A DNA stretch of 9,274 nt from contig CANJKY010000082.1 in the NCBI GenBank assembly GCA_947474875.1, positions 1 through 9,274 on the forward strand, read 5' to 3'. Every line of letters begins with the position of its first letter. Position 1 is the first letter of the stretch. Below, one piece after another: positions 1 through 5,134 of this stretch. Made by a program: the position numbers and the translations under genes. The DNA is from Gemmataceae bacterium. GTDB lineage: Bacteria > Planctomycetota > Planctomycetia > Gemmatales > Gemmataceae. The notes under the pieces were generated by a model. The model searched no databases. It saw nothing but the letters and a program-made list of their open reading frames with translations, and had not been told where the DNA came from.

Positions 1-43
1 CACTCCGTGTGCCGTTGCTGGCTCACGGCACACGGAGTGTGCC
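1..43. repeat. nested palindromic repeat, cut by the window edge
   Basis: Bases 1-15 and 25-39 form a perfect 15-bp inverted repeat around a 9-nt loop (16-24). The right arm is itself a palindrome: GGCACAC (27-33), GGA, GTGTGCC (37-43). The left arm (CACTCCGTGTGCC) appears to be the matching unit, missing its first bases at the window edge. Two self-palindromic arms facing each other resemble a REP/BIME-type extragenic repeat. It lies outside any gene I can support. Membership in a repeat family is inference, since only one copy is visible here. Confidence 0.7.
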
Positions 44-75
44 TACCACTCTACCGACTGGTGGCCGTGAGCAGG

Positions 76-81
76 TAGAAT
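76..81 (+). promoter_or_regulatory. possible -10 element upstream of polX
   Basis: TAGAAT matches the sigma-70 -10 consensus at five of six bases. No good -35 hexamer lies 16-18 bp upstream, so support is weak. If used, transcription would start near 88, just before the hairpin at 93-113, which would then sit at the very 5' end of the polX leader. Confidence 0.3.
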
Positions 82-92
82 GACACCCAATG

Positions 93-121
93 CCGCGGGA
101 GGCGATCCCGCGGCTTTTTTT
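93..121 (+). terminator. intrinsic terminator-type hairpin immediately upstream of polX
   Basis: CCGCGGGA (93-100) and TCCCGCGG (106-113) form a perfect 8-bp GC-rich stem with loop GGCGA, followed by seven T (115-121). This is a classic rho-independent terminator on the + strand. The polX Shine-Dalgarno GGAG (122-125) starts at the next base. It most simply ends a gene lying to the left of the window; it could instead act as an attenuator in the polX leader. Confidence 0.8.
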
Positions 122-131
122 GGAGCCACAC

Positions 132-1871
132 ATGACCAAAGACGACGAGGCCGCCGCGCTGGACGAGATCGGCACCCTACTCCAGCTCATGGGCGAGAAC
201 GATTTCAAAGTGCGGGCTTACACCGGCGGGGCACGGGCCGTTCAGCAGATCGACGGTGACATCCGCGCACTGGTGGCGAGTGGCAAGCTGGCGTCGATCC
301 GCGGCATCGGCGACACCCTGCGGGAGAAGATCACCACCCTGGTCACCAGCGGCCGGCTGCCGTTCCTCGAAGACCTACGGGCGTCTGTCCCGCCGGGACT
401 GGTTGAAATGCTCCGGCTTCCAGGTGTCGGGCCGAAGAAGGTGAAGGCGCTACACGACGAACTCGGCGTCGACACCATCCCCAAGCTGAAAGCGGCGTGC
501 GAGGCCGGTCAGGTGGCCGTGCTGAAAGGGTTCGGCGAGAAGACACAGCAGAAGATATTGGATGGCATCGCGTTCCTCGACACGGTCGGCAAGCGGGTGC
601 GGATCGACCAGGCGGAGGTGCTGGCGGCGTCCGTCGTCGAACAGTTGAAGGCGGTGCCGGGGGTGAAGCAGGTCGAAGTGTGCGGCAGTCTTCGTCGCCG
701 GCGGGAGACTGCCAAGGACATTGACCTGCTGGTGGTCAGCGACGACCCCGAATCTGTGATGCAGGCGTTCGTGTCCATGCCCGAGGTGTTGCAGGTGACC
801 GGGCACGGGCCGACCAAGTCGAGCATCGTCGCCCAGATGAAGCTGGACGGGTCCACCATCACCCTGAACGCAGATCTACGGGTGGTGACCGACGAGCAGT
901 TCCCGTTCGCCTTTCTGCACTTCACCGGCAGTAAAGGCCACAACGTACGGCTGCGGAAGCGGGCGATCGACCGCGGGTGGAGCCTGAACGAGTACTCGAT
1001 GGGCAGTGAGACGAAGCTGGTGGGGTGTGCCGACGAGGCGGACGTGTACCGCCAGCTCGGGCTGACGTGGGTGCCGCCGGAGATGCGGGAGGACACCGGC
1101 GAGATCGAGGCGGCCGAGAAGAACGCCGTGCCGAAGCTGGTGGAGTACGCCGACATCCGTGGGGTGTTTCACAACCACACCACCGCCAGCGACGGCACCG
1201 CCAGCCTGGAGCAGATGGCCCGAAAGTGTCAGGAACTCGGATGGGACTACTTCGGCGTCGGTGATCACTCCCAGTCCTTGAACGTGGCCCGCGGGCTGAC
1301 CCCGGACCGGGTACGGCAGCAGTGGGCCGAGGTGGACACGCTGAACAAGAAGCTGAAGGGGTTCCGGATCATCAAGGGCACCGAGTGCGACATCCTGGCC
1401 GACGGATCACTGGATTTCGACGACGACCTGCTGGAAGGGTTCGACTACGTGGTGGCGAGCGTCCACACCCTGTTCGGGCTGAGCGAATCTGAGCAGACGG
1501 CCCGGGTGTGCAAGGCCCTGTCCCACCCGCGGACGACCATGCTCGGGCACGCCACCGGCCGGCTCCTCCTCCGGCGTGAGGGTTACAAGCTCGATTTGGA
1601 GCGGGTGATCCGCACCGCCGCCGAGCACGGCAAGATGATCGAGATCAACGCCCAGCCGAGCCGCCTGGATCTGGATTGGACCTACGTCAAACGGGCGAAG
1701 GCGCTGGGGGTGCTGCTCGTCATCAACCCGGACGCGCACTCGACCGGCGAGTTGGAGCTAACCCGGTTCGGGGTCGACGTGGCCCGCCGCGGGTGGCTGA
1801 CGAAGGACGATGTGTTCAACACCCGGTCGCTGAAGGAGGTGGCGAAGGAGCTGGAGAACCGGAAGAAGTGA
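132..1871 (+). CDS. polX: DNA polymerase X family with PHP 3'-5' exonuclease domain
   Basis: A 579-residue bacterial PolX, close to the roughly 570-575 of Bacillus and Thermus homologues. These enzymes fill short gaps in DNA repair and carry a metal-dependent 3'-5' exonuclease. The N-terminal 8-kDa region begins with the family pattern GENDFKVRAY (21-30), with helix-hairpin-helix turns at 56-67 (IRGIG), 96-107 (LPGVG) and 131-142 (LKGFG). The palm has GS at 185-186 and likely catalytic Asp196, Asp198 and Asp248. The C-terminal PHP domain (about 340-570) keeps its metal ligands: H347, H349, D354, D378-H379, E418, D420, H445, H473, D534 and H536. Both activities therefore look intact. The ATG at 132 is preferred over the in-frame ATG at 90 because GGAG lies 6 nt upstream, the family N-terminus begins here, and the earlier start overlaps the terminator hairpin. 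It appears to be a single-gene unit ended by a long hairpin. Confidence 0.96.
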   Translation: MTKDDEAAALDEIGTLLQLMGENDFKVRAYTGGARAVQQIDGDIRALVASGKLASIRGIGDTLREKITTLVTSGRLPFLEDLRASVPPGLVEMLRLPGVGPKKVKALHDELGVDTIPKLKAACEAGQVAVLKGFGEKTQQKILDGIAFLDTVGKRVRIDQAEVLAASVVEQLKAVPGVKQVEVCGSLRRRRETAKDIDLLVVSDDPESVMQAFVSMPEVLQVTGHGPTKSSIVAQMKLDGSTITLNADLRVVTDEQFPFAFLHFTGSKGHNVRLRKRAIDRGWSLNEYSMGSETKLVGCADEADVYRQLGLTWVPPEMREDTGEIEAAEKNAVPKLVEYADIRGVFHNHTTASDGTASLEQMARKCQELGWDYFGVGDHSQSLNVARGLTPDRVRQQWAEVDTLNKKLKGFRIIKGTECDILADGSLDFDDDLLEGFDYVVASVHTLFGLSESEQTARVCKALSHPRTTMLGHATGRLLLRREGYKLDLERVIRTAAEHGKMIEINAQPSRLDLDWTYVKRAKALGVLLVINPDAHSTGELELTRFGVDVARRGWLTKDDVFNTRSLKEVAKELENRKK

Positions 1872-1878
1872 CAATGTC

Positions 1879-1944
1879 TGGAACCGGGAACGCCGTGACC
1901 GGGTGGGTATGAAGGCCCACCCGGTCACTGCGTTCCCGGTTCCA
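1879..1944. terminator. long hairpin between convergent genes, probable bidirectional terminator
   Basis: Bases 1879-1907 and 1916-1944 pair over 28 of 29 positions, with one C/T mismatch (1894/1929) and an 8-nt loop (1908-1915). The hairpin starts 8 nt after the polX stop and ends 1 nt before the stop triplet of the facing gene. Neither side has a strong T-run, so termination may rely on the stem itself, or the structure may protect both mRNA 3' ends. Confidence 0.7.
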
Positions 1945-1945
1945 C

Positions 1946-2698
1946 TTAACTCTTCGCGCCGATCACTTGTCGCAACGGGTTGAGCACCTTCGGCACCACG
2001 TGCTCGGCCACCAGGTCGTCCAGAATTCTCCTCTGGTTCAGGTACGACTCCTGGAACGTCTTGAACGGCTGGCGCCCCCAGAACTGGCGGACGGTGAAGT
2101 ACACACTGATCGGGCTTTCTCCGAAGTTGCCCGTCCGCACCTGGTACGCGCTGGATCGGGTTTCGACGCTCAACCGGGCCTGGAGCTGACAGCCGTCGTC
2201 GAGTGCCACCATCAGACTCGGTTGGTAATTCAGTACACGCGCCCCGCCCAGCTTGAAGAGCGAGTCGAACGGCCCGTCCGCCGCCAGTGCCTCGGTCACC
2301 ACCTCGTCGTGGTTCCCCTGGTACAACAGGTCGAAGTAGAACTGCACGTCCAGCGAGTCCGTGTCCAGCGGGTGGACGCCCAGGTGGTACGGGGCCATCT
2401 CCAGCAACTTCTCGTTCTGGCCGTCTGCGTCCTCGACCGCCGGCGGGTTGACGAACCCGGAGGTGAGCCGCCGGCCGTCGATGTTCACGAACCGGTAGCT
2501 CCCGCCCTCCCGGTCTTCCTCCAGCGCGTACTCGTTCGCGTCCCGCTTCTCGAAGTCGGTCATGGTCGGGTACAGCCGCCGCACCGAGTCGTAGAAGTGC
2601 AACACCGTGTCCCGGCTGGTGGGCAGATCCACCTTACTGGTCAAGTGCATCGTCACGCCGAAGTCGTCGCACAGCGACGAGAACGAGTTCGCGTTCAC
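1946..2698 (-). CDS. protein of unknown function, 250 residues
   Basis: I do not recognise the family. The product is soluble-looking, with no signal peptide, membrane segment, lipobox or cysteine-cluster motif. It is acidic and rich in aromatic residues, with a segment FYDSVRRLYP (35-44), a region DSLDVQFYFDLLYQGNHDEV (114-133) and a basic/hydrophobic C-terminal helix (about 219-246). The start is placed at GTG (2696-2698) because a perfect AGGAGG (complement of 2704-2709) lies 5 nt upstream. A GTG eight codons earlier lies upstream of that site, and an internal ATG at residue 17 is less well placed. The + strand frame over this region gives a long but low-complexity V/H/R-rich translation and is taken as its shadow. 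It faces polX across a hairpin and seems to be a single-gene unit. A conserved planctomycete protein is likely but cannot be tested here. Confidence 0.8.
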   Translation of the reverse strand: MNANSFSSLCDDFGVTMHLTSKVDLPTSRDTVLHFYDSVRRLYPTMTDFEKRDANEYALEEDREGGSYRFVNIDGRRLTSGFVNPPAVEDADGQNEKLLEMAPYHLGVHPLDTDSLDVQFYFDLLYQGNHDEVVTEALAADGPFDSLFKLGGARVLNYQPSLMVALDDGCQLQARLSVETRSSAYQVRTGNFGESPISVYFTVRQFWGRQPFKTFQESYLNQRRILDDLVAEHVVPKVLNPLRQVIGAKS

Positions 2699-2758
2699 GC
2701 ACACCTCCTGAGCCGCGGGCACGGCGATCGGTCTTCAAAGGTCGTCGTCGAATGATGA

Positions 2759-2787
2759 ATTGTTCGCCACTCACCGGCCGGAAGCAA
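2759..2787 (-). promoter_or_regulatory. weak promoter candidate for the 1946-2698 gene
   Basis: Read on the - strand, TTGCTT (complement of 2782-2787) is followed after exactly 17 bp by AACAAT (complement of 2759-2764). Matches to consensus are three and four of six. Position and spacing fit the gene starting at 2698, but the hexamers are poor. Confidence 0.3.
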
Positions 2788-2908
2788 GGTCCGCAGGGGC
2801 GAACGGGCGGTTACCCGTAGGCAACGGACGGGTGGACCGCATTTTCTGGCTTCCCCCAACTGGACACGTTGGTGGGAGTCCGAGTTCGCCGGCGGCTGAC
2901 GCCGGACA

Positions 2909-2955
2909 GAAAAGAGTAGAACCCGCGCCGACCGCCGGGGGCTGGAGCGGGTTCT
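2909..2955 (-). terminator. rho-independent terminator of the 92-residue gene
   Basis: On the - strand a perfect 9-bp stem (AGAACCCGC with GCGGGTTCT, positions 2918-2926 and 2947-2955) encloses a 20-nt GC-rich loop. It is followed by ACTCTTTTCT (complement of 2908-2917). It begins 22 nt downstream of the stop at 2978. The T-tract is interrupted but the orientation clearly favours the - strand. Confidence 0.6.
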
Positions 2956-2977
2956 GCGTAGGAATTTCGTGGTCGAA

Positions 2978-3256
2978 TTACGCGGCCATTTTCACCACCG
3001 ACTTGGCCGGCTGCGGGACGCGGAGTTCGGCCTTGTCGTGCCACTTGCCGGCGTCCGGCGCACCCTGCCACTGCTGGAGCTTGATCGTGCTCACCAGATC
3101 CCGTTCTTCGTCGTCGAGCAGTTCCTCATAGGCTTCGGCGTACCCGCCGCGAACCTGCGTGGACGACCGGCCGACGTACAACAGGGCCTCGCCCCGGCCG
3201 TCGAGTACCGCGATCGCCCGCCACCCTTGCGCCTTGGATTCCGTCACGATGAGCAT
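2978..3256 (-). CDS. small protein of unknown function, 92 residues
   Basis: I do not recognise a characterised family. The N-terminal half (MLIVTESKAQGWRAIAVLDG and on to about 30) looks like alternating beta-strands. The middle is acidic and helical (AEAYEELLDDEERDL, 40-54), and the rest is Trp-containing and basic with a KSVVKMAA tail. No signal peptide or membrane segment. The ATG at 3254-3256 is chosen over an upstream in-frame ATG at 3290-3292 because GGAGGGG (complement of 3263-3269) lies 6 nt before it. It has its own promoter (3313-3341), a leader hairpin and a downstream terminator, so it is probably monocistronic although it lies 129 nt downstream of infA on the same strand. Confidence 0.78.
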   Translation of the reverse strand: MLIVTESKAQGWRAIAVLDGRGEALLYVGRSSTQVRGGYAEAYEELLDDEERDLVSTIKLQQWQGAPDAGKWHDKAELRVPQPAKSVVKMAA

Positions 3257-3286
3257 CGTTGTCCCCTCCGTGGGCCGTTTGAGGTG

Positions 3287-3305
3287 CGTCACCGTCTTGG
3301 TGACG
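3287..3305 (-). promoter_or_regulatory. leader stem-loop at the predicted mRNA 5' end
   Basis: CGTCACC (3287-3293) and GGTGACG (3299-3305) form a perfect 7-bp stem with a 5-nt loop. Given the promoter at 3313-3341, the transcript should begin near 3306, placing this hairpin at its first bases, upstream of the Shine-Dalgarno at 3263-3269. Such 5' hairpins can stabilise mRNA or bind a regulator; which applies is unknown. Confidence 0.45.
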
Positions 3306-3312
3306 AGGGTGT

Positions 3313-3341
3313 ATGATGGTGCCGCGAGCAGTCTGAGTCAA
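3313..3341 (-). promoter_or_regulatory. sigma-70-type promoter for the 92-residue gene
   Basis: On the - strand, TTGACT (complement of 3336-3341) is followed after 17 bp by CATCAT (complement of 3313-3318). Matches to the consensus hexamers are five and four of six. It lies about 60 nt upstream of the start codon, in the gap after infA. Confidence 0.55.
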
Positions 3342-3385
3342 GAAAAAAGTGCCGAACTGCCGATTTTCGCTTAAGTCTATTCCGA

Positions 3386-3604
3386 TCACCGTGCCCGGAA
3401 GATGATCCGCCCGCGGCCAAGGTCGTAGGGGGAGATCTCAACCTTGACCCGGTCGCCGGGGATGATGCGGATGAAGTTCTTCCGCATTTTCCCAGCGATG
3501 TGAGCGATCACCTCCCCGCCGATGTCCAGTTCCACACGGAACTGCGTGTTCGCCAGGGCTTCCTTGACGCGGCCTTCGACTTCGATCGCTTCCTCTGTCG
3601 CCAT
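3386..3604 (-). CDS. infA: translation initiation factor IF-1
   Basis: A full-length IF-1 of 72 residues, the same length as in E. coli. It is a single S1/OB-fold domain that binds the 30S A site and assists IF-2 and IF-3 during initiation. Recognisable family segments are GRVKEAL (11-17), HIAGKMRKNFIRI (35-47), GDRVKVE (50-56) and SPYDLGRGRIIFR (58-70). The ATG at 3602-3604 gives the expected N-terminus (MATEEAIEVEG). No clear Shine-Dalgarno precedes it, only weak GTGAG-like sequence. It lies 105 nt downstream of the RRM protein gene, beyond a strong hairpin. I see no convincing promoter of its own in the short gap, so partial read-through from the RRM gene is possible. In many bacteria infA sits near rpmJ or map/secY; here it does not. 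Confidence 0.97.
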   Translation of the reverse strand: MATEEAIEVEGRVKEALANTQFRVELDIGGEVIAHIAGKMRKNFIRIIPGDRVKVEISPYDLGRGRIIFRAR

Positions 3605-3652
3605 GTGATCTCACTCACACGGGGACGGGCAGTCGAGTCTGTACAAGAGAAC

Positions 3653-3680
3653 CGCCCGGCGGTTGTCATACCGCCGGGCG
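3653..3680 (-). terminator. hairpin terminator after the RRM protein gene
   Basis: A perfect 11-bp stem, CGCCCGGCGGT (3653-3663) with ACCGCCGGGCG (3670-3680), encloses a 6-nt loop. On the - strand it begins 29 nt after the stop at 3710 and is followed by GGTTCTCTTG, moderately T-rich. It separates the RRM gene from infA. The + strand side also has a short T-rich stretch, but no + strand gene ends here. Confidence 0.7.
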
Positions 3681-3709
3681 CTTATTCGTTATGAGTATGG
3701 TCGTGCGGA

Positions 3710-4138
3710 TCAGTAGCGATCGCCGCCGTACCCACCGCCGCCGCCACCACCGTACCCACCCCCTCCACCACCACGACGGCCGCCCCCGCCACCACCGTAC
3801 CCGCCACCGCCGCCGCCGTACCCACCACCACCACCGCCGTACCCTCCGCGCCCACCACCACCACCGTACCCGCCACCGCCGCCCCGCTCCTCCCGCGGAC
3901 GGGCGATGTTCACGGTCAGCGGACGGCCGCCCATCGGCTGATTGTTCAGGGCGTCGATCGCCCGTTGGGCGTCCTCTTCGGTCGGCATCTCGACGAAGCC
4001 GAACCCGCGGGACCGGCCGGTATCCCGGTCCTTGATCACCTGTGCTTTGATCACCGGACCGTACTGGGCGAACATGTCGGCCAGTTCCTGGTCGGTGGTG
4101 CTCCACGGCAAGTTGCCGACGTAGATGTTGACTGCCAT
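3710..4138 (-). CDS. glycine-rich RRM-domain RNA-binding protein
   Basis: A 142-residue single-RRM protein. RNP2 is IYVGNL (5-10) and RNP1 is RGFGFVEM (44-51), with the aromatic RNA-stacking positions Tyr6, Phe46 and Phe48 present. The RRM covers about 3-80. Residues 86-139 form a low-complexity tail of Tyr-Gly5-6 units with a few Arg, including one RGG. The architecture matches bacterial glycine-rich RNA-binding proteins such as the cyanobacterial Rbp proteins, several of which are cold-induced. It probably binds single-stranded RNA in the cytoplasm as an mRNA chaperone or stability factor. The ATG at 4136-4138 gives the canonical RRM N-terminus, but no Shine-Dalgarno precedes it. A strong promoter (4270-4298) implies a leader of about 125 nt, and a hairpin terminator follows. 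The specific RNA targets cannot be read from sequence. Confidence 0.93.
   Translation of the reverse strand: MAVNIYVGNLPWSTTDQELADMFAQYGPVIKAQVIKDRDTGRSRGFGFVEMPTEEDAQRAIDALNNQPMGGRPLTVNIARPREERGGGGGYGGGGGRGGYGGGGGGYGGGGGGYGGGGGGRRGGGGGGYGGGGGGGYGGDRY
3722..3883 (-). repeat. imperfect tandem repeat coding for Tyr-Gly-rich tail
   Basis: The 162-base stretch consists of GGN glycine codons punctuated by TAC tyrosine codons in irregular units of about 18-24 bases, encoding YGGGGG(G/R) modules. Such DNA is prone to slippage, so tail length may vary between strains. It lies entirely inside the RRM protein gene and is not a CRISPR array. Confidence 0.85.
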
Positions 4139-4263
4139 GCGACGACGTGACTCAGACGGGACGGCTGACGGATCACCCGACGCGGCCCCGCAGAAACGGA
4201 TCGGCGGGACACGGGCCTGCGGCGGGGTTAGCTCTCAGCCCCTCTCCGGTGGTGCCGAAAAGT
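4139..4263 (-). promoter_or_regulatory. predicted 125-nt leader of the RRM protein mRNA
   Basis: If transcription starts about 7 nt after the -10 hexamer at 4270-4275, the mRNA has an untranslated leader of roughly 125 nt, rich in G and C with several short complementary blocks such as GGGGC and CCCC. No Shine-Dalgarno precedes the start codon. Long structured leaders occur in bacterial cold-shock mRNAs, so a regulatory role is plausible but is inference. A 67-codon frame across this area (4173-4376) is not supported. Confidence 0.45.
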
Positions 4264-4269
4264 AGGTCG

Positions 4270-4298
4270 ATGATATGCGTGACGAAATGCCGTGCCAA
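4270..4298 (-). promoter_or_regulatory. strong sigma-70-type promoter for the RRM protein gene
   Basis: On the - strand, TTGGCA (complement of 4293-4298) is followed after exactly 17 bp by TATCAT (complement of 4270-4275). Each hexamer matches the consensus at five of six bases. It sits between the groES terminator and the RRM gene, so the RRM gene should be transcribed independently of groES. Confidence 0.7.
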
Positions 4299-4309
4299 GC
4301 GGATTCCGG

Positions 4310-4346
4310 AAAAAATGAACGGATCGTCGGACCGAGCCGACGACCC
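4310..4346 (-). terminator. rho-independent terminator of groES
   Basis: On the - strand a 10-bp stem (complement of 4337-4346 with complement of 4321-4330) and a 6-nt loop are followed by GTTCA and six T (complement of 4310-4315). One pair is G-U on the - strand but an A/C mismatch on the + strand, which supports the - orientation. It begins 26 nt after the groES stop. Confidence 0.8.
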
Positions 4347-4372
4347 GTCGATGTGTACGATGTCAGGACGGT

Positions 4373-4660
4373 TCAACCGACGACGGCCAGGATGTCGTCC
4401 TCGGTCATGATCAGATATTCCTTCCCGTCCACCGTCACTTCGTTCCCGGCGTAGGAGGTGAACAGCACCTTGTCGTTCACCTTCACCTGGAACGTCGCCC
4501 GCTTACCGTTCTCCAGCACCTTGCCGTCGCCGACCGCCAGCACCTTCCCCTGCTTCGGTTTCTCCTTGGCGGTATCCGGCAGGATGATCCCGCCGCTCGT
4601 CTTGTCGTCCGCGGACATCCGCTCCACCACGATCTTGTCGTTCAGCGGGGTCACTTTCAT
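4373..4660 (-). CDS. groES: co-chaperonin GroES (Hsp10)
   Basis: A 95-residue GroES, the standard length, which caps the GroEL ring during ATP-driven protein folding in the cytoplasm. The N-terminus MKVTPLNDKIVVER is canonical. The mobile loop (about 16-33) carries the GroEL-binding hydrophobic triplet IIL at 25-27 in SGGIILPDTA. The segments KPKQGKVLAVGDGK (34-47) and the C-terminal EYLIMTEDDILAVV (81-94) are typical. GGAG (complement of 4670-4673) lies 9 nt before the ATG. No groEL follows: an intrinsic terminator and then an RRM gene come next. The receiver gene ends 48 nt upstream on the same strand with no terminator between, so the two are probably co-transcribed. The partner GroEL must be encoded elsewhere. 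Confidence 0.97.
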   Translation of the reverse strand: MKVTPLNDKIVVERMSADDKTSGGIILPDTAKEKPKQGKVLAVGDGKVLENGKRATFQVKVNDKVLFTSYAGNEVTVDGKEYLIMTEDDILAVVG

Positions 4661-4708
4661 CGACGCGGTCTCCGTTACGCAGGGGTGGGGAAAGTCGTGG
4701 CCGCGAGG

Positions 4709-5134
4709 TCAGTTCACAGGACCGCCGTAGGCGGTGGACAGCGCCCGCCGGAGCATGTGCAACAGTAGGCTGGTGTTCACCGGCTTGGGCAGCACGCTGT
4801 ACACCTGGGCCTGCCGGGCCTGCTCGATCACGTCGCGGGTGGCGTCGGCCGTTACCAGCAGGGCCGGCAGCAGGGCGTTGAACACCCGCACCTGCTGGAG
4901 CGCCTCCAGCCCGGTCATCCGCGGCATGTGCTGGTCGAACACCAGCAGGTGGACGGTCTCCACCCGCACGATGTCGATCGCCTCCTCGCCGCTGGACGCC
5001 GTTTTGGTCGCGAACCCCTGGCCCGCCAACACCCCGGCCAGCGTCTCGCGGCTACCCCGGTCGTCATCGGTGACCAGGATCGAGTACGGACGCTCGCGGG
5101 TGTTCGGATCAGAGATCGCGGCGGTGGCGACCAT
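4709..5134 (-). CDS. stand-alone response regulator receiver protein (CheY-like)
   Basis: A 141-residue protein consisting of one receiver domain (about 17-133) after a 16-residue N-terminal extension, with no output domain. The acidic pocket is Asp23-Asp24-Asp25 (VTDDD), the likely phospho-acceptor is Asp67 (LLVFDQHMP), and the conserved Thr95 and Lys117 (VLPKPV) are present, so phosphorylation looks possible. The position three residues before Lys117, usually Tyr or Phe in classical switching receivers, is Val114. No histidine kinase is encoded in the window, so the partner is unknown. No strong Shine-Dalgarno precedes the ATG (5132-5134). It lies 48 nt upstream of groES on the same strand. 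Single-domain regulators act by protein contact or within a phosphorelay; its target cannot be inferred from sequence alone. Confidence 0.92.
   Translation of the reverse strand: MVATAAISDPNTRERPYSILVTDDDRGSRETLAGVLAGQGFATKTASSGEEAIDIVRVETVHLLVFDQHMPRMTGLEALQQVRVFNALLPALLVTADATRDVIEQARQAQVYSVLPKPVNTSLLLHMLRRALSTAYGGPVN

Noticed and set aside
90..131. Upstream ATG for polX at 90
   Set aside because: The added 14 residues would be encoded by the terminator hairpin; the ATG at 132 has GGAG and the family N-terminus.
509..1156. 215-codon open frame on the - strand
   Set aside because: It is antisense to the core of polX, whose catalytic motifs are intact; the translation is Ser/Arg/Thr-rich and resembles no family.
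1967..2755. 262-codon open frame on the + strand
   Set aside because: It mirrors the - strand 250-residue gene, with V/R/H/Q-rich low-complexity translation and no ribosome binding site, whereas the - strand frame has AGGAGG at the right distance.
2803..2905. Several short inverted repeats (2803-2818, 2852-2877, 2889-2905) as a structured RNA
   Set aside because: Stems of 5-6 bp, or with bulges, are expected by chance at this G+C, and no known RNA family or flanking promoter/terminator pair is visible.
2760..3131. 123-codon + strand frame
   Set aside because: It crosses a terminator and the antisense of the 92-residue gene and ends in a serine run that is the shadow of an acidic helix.
3605..3668. 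infA promoter ATGACA with TTGTAC
   Set aside because: The -35-like sequence lies inside the terminator hairpin and the -10 candidate matches the consensus at only two bases.
3722..3883. CRISPR-like or minisatellite array
   Set aside because: The repeats are in frame, vary in length and encode the Gly/Tyr tail of the RRM protein; there are no spacers.
4173..4376. 67-codon - strand frame after groES
   Set aside because: It overlaps the groES stop, runs through the groES terminator and the RRM promoter, has no ribosome binding site and no recognisable motif.
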